This document shows, piece after piece, positions 31,725-38,735 of a stretch of 38,735 nucleotides of DNA. The notes under the pieces were generated by a model. It had not been told where the DNA came from. It saw only the letters and a list, made by a program, of their open reading frames with translations, and did no database searches. Each line of letters begins with the position of its first letter. Position 1 is the stretch's first letter. The translations under genes were made by a program, and so were the position numbers. Source of the stretch: Mitosporidium daphniae (lineage: Eukaryota; Microsporidia); assembly GCF_000760515.2 (NCBI RefSeq), contig NW_013546401.1, positions 1 to 38,735 of the forward strand, in the 5' to 3' direction.

Positions 31725-34700
31725 TTAAAGCATTTTGTACAAAGATTGCTGGTCACCATAATGCCCCGATGATCGCTGAGCTGAAGGGTGCCACTTTTCT
31801 AATTCCAAATGGAAGTGTGCATCAAGCAGCTCTTTAAGAAAATCGTCCCATTGCTTAAAAAACTCTTCTAGCGTAATGTTTTGTATGTTTGGTGGAGCCT
31901 CGAATTCGGTGCTTGAGTTTAGAAAACACTGTTCTCCAAAATAAACGGCAACCTCCTCCCACAAGGTGTTAAAATTTTCAAACAAGTCCCACAAGTCTGT
32001 AAGTTTTTGGGATTTTTCAGCTGCCCATATGTTGATGGCAGCAAGAAATTGACTTACCATCTCACCACTTTCACCGGTGTCCGGCCCTTCTTTGATCTTC
32101 TCGATGCTAAGGTTCAATTCGCGTATGGATTCGCGAAGAAAAGTAGAATCGGTGCCTCTGATTTCCGAAACTAAGCTACGAATTTTCTTGAGCTCAGCTA
32201 TGGAAGAGTCGTTTAACGACTCGGCAATGAAATGTAGCAGGGTTTTTTGTCCGCTATCGGATCGAAATGCAGAAAGCCTAGAAAGGGAGGAGATTCTGAC
32301 CCCCTTTGTTGCACCTCTCATCAAGATTTGCTGTTTTTGAGATTTTGAGCGCCCAAACTCGAGTGTTGCCAATTGACAGCCATCCAAGATATTCTTCATC
32401 AACAACTTGATCGTTGAAGATTTCTTCAAAACAAGCAGTGCATTTTTCAACAGCGACAATAGCCGAATGATTTCGGAGCATTCCGAATCAAATTGTCTCT
32501 GCATAATCATTGCATCTACAACCCAATTTAGCGCAGGCGCGGAGCTCGTTGCTATCATAAAAGATTCTGCAGGAGAGCCTGTGTTGCACTTTTGAGTGTT
32601 AGCTGCCAGCTGGAAAATGCTTTTTTCTTCAGGTAGTGGAAGCAAGGGTTTTAAAGCAAGAAGATCATCCAAAGTGATGCTGCAGGTATTTGAATATAGT
32701 TCTTTCACCAAATTCTCAGCACCCAGGAATCTTTTGTATAGCCTTGAACAGCCGATTGCGATGTTATTTGCCCTGCGAAGATCAATTAGGGACAATATTG
32801 ACGATGATGGCCTAAATTAACAAATAAAACGCATACAAAAGCGATGAATCAGAAAAGCTTTTCGTTCGATAAAGACTAGATTTCGGATTGAGCGTCAAGG
32901 ATGTGTCAATGCAGAAAAGAGCTACATTGATGAGAATGATGTTGTTACCTTCAAATGTGCCTTTGTCGAGGGAGGATTCAATGTTTAGGTTGCCTATATC
33001 TTCCCAGATGGTCCCTCTGATTTCGGAAGATGACATTCCTTTCCAATCCAAAAAGCTTTTCGAGACCTTTGGAGCCTCTAATCTCTCTTTGCCTTCTTGA
33101 AAAGCAATAGGCGACTGCTTATTCAAGGAAAAATCGCTTCCAAAAAGAGGTTTGTTCTTAGCGCCCATTTCTTTTAGAGGTGGAGGTGGAGGGGGAATGG
33201 GGGGTGTCGTCTTTGTAGGCAATGGAGGGGGTAAGGGGGGGATAGCTCCTGATGACGACGATGACGACGACGATGATGATGATGTTGTTGTTGTTGTTGC
33301 TTTTAAAGATAAAGAGTCCATAGCTGGATCGCTGGTTGAAAATTGTAGCAAAGAGGGGTTTGCATTTGATTGACGGCAGATTGCAAATGAAGGTAGGGGC
33401 GGGGGCATCGGTGGATCTTTTAATGTGACACTTGAAGCACATTTTTCTCCAAAAGAAAGGGCGTCTGCCTGGTTATGTGATTGATCAGTTTTCATAACAC
33501 CCTGATGGGGCTGATCGTCCTGCTTCTGGCTGCCATTTGACATCACATCACCAAAGCTATCCAAAAATGGCTTTTGACGGCAAAATTGAAACACAAGCTC
33601 ATGTGCCAAGAATAAATTGTTTCCAAAGATTTTCAGCCCTAATATTGCTATAAAGGTAAAAAAGTCTTCATTTTACCAAGCGAACGAGGGATCCCTTGGT
33701 TCACAAGAGACTCTAAAAAAATCGACTCCGGAACTATTCCTATCATCAAAGACAACGAATTGATTTCAGATTCAAGGGAGCGAGAACACACGCCACCCTC
33801 AGTGGCGATATAAGTTGGCGACGGTTCAACATCTTCGAAAACAAAATCAATCGAGAAATCTTGGCCAAGTTTGGGACCAGAGGCCTCCAAATCTTCCAAG
33901 GTAAATCTAGTCAGCTCTGAATTGATCCAATTCGTGTTGAAATACAATGAAATCAGAGTAACTGTATGGCTGTATGAGAGATGGAAATCCTTGATGGACT
34001 CGTCGGGTATGTGAAACAAACGAAAATAGATGTCTTCAGATATGGAAATAGGATCTTGAAAGTTGAAGATGATGTGGTTTGTATCTTGATAGAACACGTA
34101 TTTTCCACTTTTGGGAATCAGATCGATGAATCCACTAGTCGCGCTCGACGAATCTTCGTCTTTAACGCGGTTAGAGGCGCAATGTCCAGAAGACGACGTG
34201 CGCGGTGGATCATCGGTAGACGACGAAGAATCTTGATTTCCGCACAAACCAAAGCCGCTTGAAGACGAAAGTCCGTTAAACAATTCAGAGGAGCTAGCAA
34301 AGGTAGAGCTCTCATCAAACGAACAACGGTTTTCAAAAGAAACAGGGGTCTTTTCTTTGATTTTACAATCCGTAATGTATTCGACGTCCACCATCAAGCT
34401 GTTGTAAATCAGCCTGTCATTTTGAAAGATCGCAATGCCCGGTGAAAAGTTGCCCGACGCAAACTTGGGGATGGTATTAACGATGATTTGCCGCAATTGA
34501 ATTCTTTTTGGTTCATCACGCACAGCGGGCTTGGAAACAAAATCCTCAAAATAAAGCATTGAGCGTCCAAAAGAGGGCGATGGAGTTCCGTAAGATGCAT
34601 CGGAAGCACAAATAGCATAGGGAAAGCGGCGTTGGTGGAAAAATCGATATGAATCCAAAACGCTGTCAAAACACCCCAAATAAAACAATAAACAGGAAAT

Positions 34701-35411
34701 AAGCAGGCCTGAAATTACGAATCCAATACAATACCGGACCTGTGCAAAGCATCTTTGCAAACAATGACAACAATATTGGAGTCGTGGAGCTTCAGCCAGC
34801 AGGCCATCGCCTGTACGAACTCAAATACAGTTTGTCTCAAAGGAGGCATCCAGGACAGATCTCCCAACGCCTCTGAAAACGAGTGGGCAATCCTCGATGG
34901 GTCAAAGCAAACACAAAACTCCTCCACAAGCAGGGATGAAAGATTCCAGATAAAATAATGGCCGCCATACCTATAGTTTAAAAGCTGAATGCAACATTGC
35001 TTCCAAATATAAGCCAAGCTGCGACACGTTAAATAGGTGTCCATTTGGAATGTCAACATCATTTGCTTGATCTTCAAACGAGGAATTGTGCCCAATAATT
35101 AAAATGCGCTTGGAAATGGAAAACACATTGAATTCGGCAACGTCTTGGTCTGCATGGTGCGAAAAAGAATACCTGCCAGTAAAAAATTTAATAATCAACC
35201 CTAATACTTTGGACGAAAGCTGCTTAAACAAGGAGACCTTGCCAAATATGGAGCTCAAAAAATCTTGTTTCGACATTGTCGGTTCGTTTTTCTTTGCTTG
35301 TGATAGGGCTTGAAACTTCAAAATAGATGGCTTATGCCAGGACAAAGGATTTTCAGATTGCCCAAATACTGAGGAGGTCAGCAGTGAATCAGTGAAGGCC
35401 TCTTTATCCAT
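31725..35411 (-). CDS. PTEN-like phosphatase/C2 formin (PTEN-C2-FH1-FH2)
   Basis: Actin-nucleating formin with an N-terminal PTEN-type module. Exons (complement): 35411-34996, 34970-34735, 34708-33677, 33647-32949, 32921-32837, 32811-31725; introns 25, 26, 29, 27 and 25 nt; 1,184 aa. Residues 60-290 resemble the PTEN phosphatase fold: HYFIWNLS, DLSWMPPLRQTVFEFVQAMA, and signature loop VCKDALHRSGLLISCLLFYL (Cys210, Arg216: CX5R kept, but the usual His and Gly are Val and Leu). A C2-like region follows to about 540 (IRLFHIPD-type FRLFHIPDES, LISLYFNTNWI), interrupted by a Ser-rich insert. FH1 covers about 640-718 with three poly-Pro runs. FH2 spans about 745-1140: RGTIWEDIG, LRRANNIAIGCSRL, VRISSLSRL, KTLLHFIAESL. 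Each junction restores one continuous frame, so one polypeptide is predicted. This architecture is known from plant class II formins. Confidence 0.9.
33251..33299 (+). repeat. GAY/GTT triplet runs coding Ser and Thr tracts before FH1
   Basis: A run of GAC/GAT triplets followed by GTT triplets on the plus strand. On the coding strand these give a Thr run followed by about eleven Ser, immediately before the first long poly-Pro stretch of the formin. A trinucleotide-expansion linker. Confidence 0.85.
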
Positions 35412-35613
35412 CGAAATTGAACTATCCAAATTTGCTCCCTTAAATTGCAATTTCTTATCAAAAATAAAATTTACACTTTGAGTTTCGGCTTTGCTAAATT
35501 TAATGAATATTTTAGGTTCAACCCAGCAGCCCCAATGCAGTTGAATTTAAAAAATTAAAAAAGATCTCCGTGAGCCAGCATCGATAGCACCAGCCCTTTT
35601 TTCCGTTTCGAAA
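35412..35613. promoter_or_regulatory. 202-bp divergent intergenic region between formin and TFB3 genes
   Basis: Contains GAATTTAAAAAATTAAAAAA at 35543-35562, an A/T-only box about 50 bp upstream of the TFB3 start. The formin frame stays open for about 50 codons upstream of the chosen ATG (35411) but has no ATG there, so a longer formin N-terminus from an unseen upstream exon cannot be excluded. Confidence 0.45.
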
Positions 35614-36712
35614 ATGACTGTTGCAAAGCAATCCAAAAAACAGCCACAAAGCGATATTGTTTGCCCGCAATGCAAAACGACCTCATATCTTAACCCGTCG
35701 ATAAAGATATTTATGTCCACGTGCTTCCATAGAATGTATTTATCGATGCTAAAAATTTAGGTGTAATTCGTGCGTTGACCGAATTTTTCTGCTGGGTGCT
35801 GCTCCGTGTCCCGTGTGTAATCTGATCTTGAGAAAGTCTAACTTGTCGCCTCAGCTATTTGACGATATCCTGGTAGAGAAAGAGTGCAGAATTAGGAAAT
35901 CTATCCATTCTTAGTATGCTCGCTTTTAATGTTTAGTATGAACTTGATTGAACCAGACTTTGATAGCTATCTTTCCTACAATAATTATCTTGAGAAAGTG
36001 GAAGACTACAGTACGTGTGTTTGCCCTCATTTTAATAGCCTTCAAGCTTTTGGAAGCCAATGGGAAAGACGAAAGCATATATGACGAGCTCGAAAAGTTT
36101 AAAGAGGAGCATCTGATGAATATCACAAAAAATGCCAAGCTTCAAGTATGTCACGTTTGTCTTTATGCCTGTCGCTTCTAGAATGACGAGGCCACCCGGC
36201 TTAGGATGCAAATTAAGTTTGAAGAGTCCGAAAAGGCACGCCGCGAACATGACCACTTGGCCAATATCAAAAGGGCCAACTATGAGAAAATTTCTACAAA
36301 AGCTACGCTGTTAACTGAGCTTGTATCGTTGCCATATTATCATTTATTTTAGGAAACATCGAGTAAGCCTGCAACGATTATCTTGGAGAAATCCTTTTCA
36401 AGAGCAAAAGCCTCGACCACTACGTACCTTCCATCGTCGATCAGCAAAAAGCTAGCAGAAAACTTGCCATCCTTTGATGAGAACACAATAATGAGCATTG
36501 AAGATGATGCCCAAGAAGATCTGCCCCCCTTTGATCCGCTAGAGGGATGTATAAAACTCGCTTTGCCATTTGATATCTCCCAAGTGTTGCATGATCCCAT
36601 CTTAGATGGCTGGATATGCCGAATCGATGTTGTTGCAGGCGGATGCAAGCCGCACATTTTCCAAGAAAGGGCTCTTCATAGCTCATATGCGATTGTCAAT
36701 ACTACACCATAA
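35614..36712 (+). CDS. TFB3: TFIIH/CAK assembly subunit Tfb3/MAT1 (five introns)
   Basis: RING-finger subunit that links the Cdk7-cyclin H kinase to core TFIIH. Exons 35614-35735, 35761-35913, 35937-36010, 36039-36145, 36182-36322 and 36353-36712 join through introns of 25, 23, 28, 36 and 30 nt to 318 aa (human MAT1 has 309). The RING is rebuilt only by splicing: VCPQCKTTSYLNPS, MSTCFHRMCNSCVDRIFLLG, APCPVCNLILRKSNL, matching C-x2-C...C-x-H-x2-C-x2-C...C-x2-C. Next come the MAT1 helical region (QLFDDILVEKECRIRKS, YLSYNNYLEKVEDYTFKLLE), a charged coiled coil (LRMQIKFEESEKARREHDHL) and a C-terminal CAK-binding part. Several introns end at TAG codons that would truncate single exons. Its stop codon lies 10 bp from the stop of the convergent small gene. 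Confidence 0.93.
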
Positions 36713-36722
36713 AGTTTTATTT

Positions 36723-37001
36723 TTATAACTCCGTTGTTGATGCTAACCGTTCACGTACCAATTCTTTAATCTTATCATCTGTCATCTCGTCTAGGCGAGT
36801 AAGTTTTGGTAGAATTCTTCGGTGTAGATCAGAAGAAATGTTTTTTGGAGCGTAGGAGGAGAAATCCAAAGCTTCTGGAAGCGGTTTTTCCAGGAGCATC
36901 TTGGATTTTTGGATGGTTTCGTTGGCGGACTCTTCTAATCTAGTGTGGTATGTAGATGGAAGCGAAAACGTTTGCCGTTCAGAGGATGACGGGGTTTGCA
37001 T
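36723..37001 (-). CDS. Small charged protein of unknown function (92 aa)
   Basis: I do not recognise it. An intronless ATG-started frame of 92 aa, predicted largely helical and hydrophilic: a Ser/Thr-rich start (MQTPSSSERQTFSLPSTYHT), a central LLEKPLPEALDFSSYAPKNI, and a charged C-terminus (LTRLDEMTDDKIKELVRERL). No membrane segment or signal peptide is seen. It is likely a real gene because an A/T-only promoter-like box precedes the ATG, the frame neatly fills the space between TFB3 and eS21, and the reverse frame there is occupied only by the TFB3 end. Head-to-head with the eS21 gene (83 bp). A subunit of a larger complex is possible but unsupported. Confidence 0.6.
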   Translation of the reverse strand: MQTPSSSERQTFSLPSTYHTRLEESANETIQKSKMLLEKPLPEALDFSSYAPKNISSDLHRRILPKLTRLDEMTDDKIKELVRERLASTTEL

Positions 37002-37084
37002 GTTTTTATTAAAATTTAAAAAAATTTACAAGCCCCTTGGAATTTACTTATTGCTATTTTACAGGAATTTTTAATTATTCTACA
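37002..37084. promoter_or_regulatory. 83-bp divergent promoter between the small gene and eS21
   Basis: Begins with an A/T-only box directly above the minus-strand start (TATTAAAATTTAAAAAAATT, within 37002-37026), followed by the eS21 upstream region. This is the clearest example of the AAATTT-type box in the window. Confidence 0.5.
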
Positions 37085-37404
37085 ATGCTTAACGATAAAG
37101 GAGAATTCATTGATCTGTACATCCCTCGTAAATGGTACCCGCATGCTCATCTCTTATACCCTGTAGCTCTGCTACTGGACGCCTGATTTCAGCTAAAGAT
37201 CACGCTTCCGTGCAAATCAACATCGCCGAGGTTGATGAAAATGGTCTTGCTACTGGAAAATCCCATCCATATGCACTTTCGGGCTTTATTCGCTCGTCCG
37301 GTCAGGCAGACGATTCTCTCAATCGTCTTGCCACCAGCGACGGCTTTCTTCAAAGGTATTTCTTGTGCTTTTATTTTTCTAGCGTCTGGAAATCGATCTA
37401 TTAA
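37085..37404 (+). CDS. RPS21: Ribosomal protein eS21 (two introns)
   Basis: 40S subunit protein. Exons 37085-37134, 37167-37355 and 37383-37404 give 86 aa. The first splice (32-nt intron) joins [16 protein letters not shown] to [17 protein letters not shown], restoring the family's [20 protein letters not shown] with exact spacing. The middle matches [10 protein letters not shown] and [20 protein letters not shown]. The second intron (27 nt) is a multiple of three with no stop: if retained, the protein would be nine residues longer, ending [17 protein letters not shown]; spliced it ends QSVWKSIY. Splicing there is inferred from length and intron-like sequence, so is less certain. It lies 50 bp before the TOR gene on the same strand. 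Confidence 0.95.
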
Positions 37405-37454
37405 AGATTTTAAATAATAAACTTTTACATTTAATTTTAAGAACAATTTTCTTG

Positions 37455-38735
37455 ATGGCCGTACATCTTGGCGACATTAATGAAATCTTTGAGGGGCTAA
37501 AGTCAAAGTAGGCCTCTTCTTCTCTTCTCTTTTAGGAACCCATTTAGCAGGGAAACCTTTATAAAGGAGCTTGATATGCATGTATATTTTCTTTTCTTTC
37601 CAGTTAGCTTCATGCACTTTCTCGCTTATATTTTGGAGACATGTTTGCCAAGTTTTCTTTAGAAATTTTCAACATTATCCATGCATATTTATCTTCAGAT
37701 CATCCATGCAACCATTATGCTGCATTGATTGCCATCGGTAGCTGTACTGGGCTCCTTACATATAGATCTTTTGATTGACATATCTTGTGAAGACCTTGTT
37801 ATGAAAATGAATAGGTATATGGGATATTTACGAATCATATATCCTCCAGAGGAACCAGAAATAATGTACTTGGCTGCCAAAATCATTACCAAGTTGATCC
37901 TTTCTGGGGGGAGATTATGCTCCGAGTTCAAGGATTTTGAAATATCAAGATCTCTTCGGTGGATCCAAAGTAGCCAGTTGCTTTCCTTTTATCTTAGTGA
38001 AAAAAGGAAACAAACGGCTAATGGGCTTGATTCTCATAAGGCAGCTGATCCTATCCGTGCCAAACGCACTATCCAATTACATTCCTCAACTGTTGAGCAT
38101 CATTTGGGAGCCCTTCAAGGATCCCCATGTAATGTGTGCCATTTTAAACTCGTATCTAGGAGCTAGTGAGAGATGAAGCGTTTTTTGTGCTCTCCGAAGT
38201 TTTTAACGTCATTTTCCCGATCTTTCCAAATATGAGGCCTCAATGTCTATCAAGAGCAATGTCGGAAATCTTGCTGGGACTTAAAAGCAGCACAAAAGAG
38301 GATGTCCACTTTTCAATCCTGCTTTTGAGGCTGGTCCTCCTTCACGATGATAATGTATGGCTTGCATTTTATCTTTAGAGCCTCAACAGATCGTTTACGG
38401 ATATCATCCATTATTTGCTCAAATTGAAAGACTCGAGGGATCTTGATCTTCGAAGGGAAATCATCGAAATCATTCCAGACTTGGCTCAATATGCATGCAA
38501 CGAATTTTCGGCAAATTTCTTGCAAGTTTGGATGTGTTATTTTATAAAGCTGCTACGTCCCAGTAAGGAGCAGCGATTTGGTATTTTGATTTGTATCCTC
38601 AATGCGTAGTGTTCAATGCGATTTCGCGTCTTGTGCAAATTTTCAAGGAATCGATGACTGTTTTTTTTAGGGACATTTTTGATTCCATCAGAGAATTTTT
38701 GACACGAAGGCTGAAGAAAAAGCCGGCCTCCTTAC
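37455..38735 (+). CDS. TOR: TOR (target of rapamycin) kinase, 5' part only, runs off the window
   Basis: N-terminal HEAT region of the PIKK growth regulator; kinase and FRB domains would lie beyond the right edge. Exons 37455-37507, 37536-37581, 37608-37737, 37766-37969, 37998-38128, 38160-38354, 38379-38580 and 38610 to the edge; introns 28, 26, 28, 28, 31, 24 and 29 nt; 362 residues visible. Matches to TOR in order: INEIFEGLKSKNPFSRETFI, HPCNHYAALIAIDLLIDIS, YMGYLRIIYPPEEPEIMYLA, GGRLCSEFKDFEISRSLRW, GLILIRQLILSVPNALSNYI (the LRELA-SVPTFFF segment), IIWEPFKDPHELVRDEAFFV, then KEQRFVFNAISRLVQIF and RDIFDSIREFL. The consistent collinearity over 360 residues makes TOR more likely than another HEAT protein. 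Upstream is an A/T-rich stretch with TTTAATTTTAAG. Intron density (seven in 1.3 kb) is the highest in the window. Confidence 0.88.

Noticed and set aside
33648-34760. 370-residue minus-strand frame starting MQRCFAQVRYC as an independent gene
   Set aside because: Its first residues are an out-of-phase reading of the preceding exon and of a 26-nt intron; removing the intron makes the frame continue the PTEN signature loop, so it is the third formin exon.

Overview
The window is nuclear DNA from a compact-genome eukaryote that uses the standard genetic code (TAA, TAG and TGA all end genes). It holds seventeen protein genes, two cut by the window edges and one unnamed; genes sit 10 to about 320 bp apart on both strands. 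Almost every gene is split by extremely short GT-AG introns. By joining exons so that conserved protein families read through, I place about 65 introns, 63 of them 21-36 nt long. Tiny introns, close packing, retained mitochondrial and secretory genes and a fungal/opisthokont gene set suggest an early-diverging fungus of the rozellid/basal-microsporidian kind (a Mitosporidium-like organism is my best guess). This is inference; no rRNA or other taxonomic marker is present.

Left part (1-19.4 kb): the end of a glycosylated membrane protein of unknown function; splicing factor Prp18; a METTL2/6/8-type tRNA m3C methyltransferase; a giant Tra1/TRRAP gene (about 4,489 aa, one intron in 13.5 kb); exosome subunit Rrp4; and the ubiquitin-conjugating enzyme Rad6, which shares a 54-bp divergent promoter with a mitochondrial pyrimidine nucleotide carrier (Rim2/SLC25A33-36 type).

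Middle (20.7-29.4 kb): CAF-1 subunit Cac2 and fork-protection factor Tof1/Timeless are divergently transcribed with only 28 bp between start codons. They are followed by a 761-bp stretch with no gene I can name, and then an ISWI chromatin remodeller with 11 introns.

Right part (29.4-38.7 kb): TRAP-beta (SSR2), dolichol kinase, ribosomal protein eL20, a large formin with an N-terminal PTEN-like phosphatase and C2 module, the TFIIH/CAK subunit Tfb3/MAT1, a small unknown protein, ribosomal protein eS21 and the 5' part of the TOR kinase gene.

Themes: chromatin and replication (Tra1, Rad6, Cac2, Tof1, ISWI), RNA processing (Prp18, Rrp4, METTL), secretion and glycosylation (TRAP-beta, dolichol kinase), translation and growth control (eL20, eS21, TOR). 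The most unusual items are the PTEN-C2-formin fusion, the minimal introns (several in-frame and stop-free, so invisible to ORF scans), the extremely short divergent promoters with an AATTTAAA-type box, and a 22-bp tandem repeat array upstream of rrp4. All splice junctions are deduced from sequence and protein-family conservation, without transcript data.
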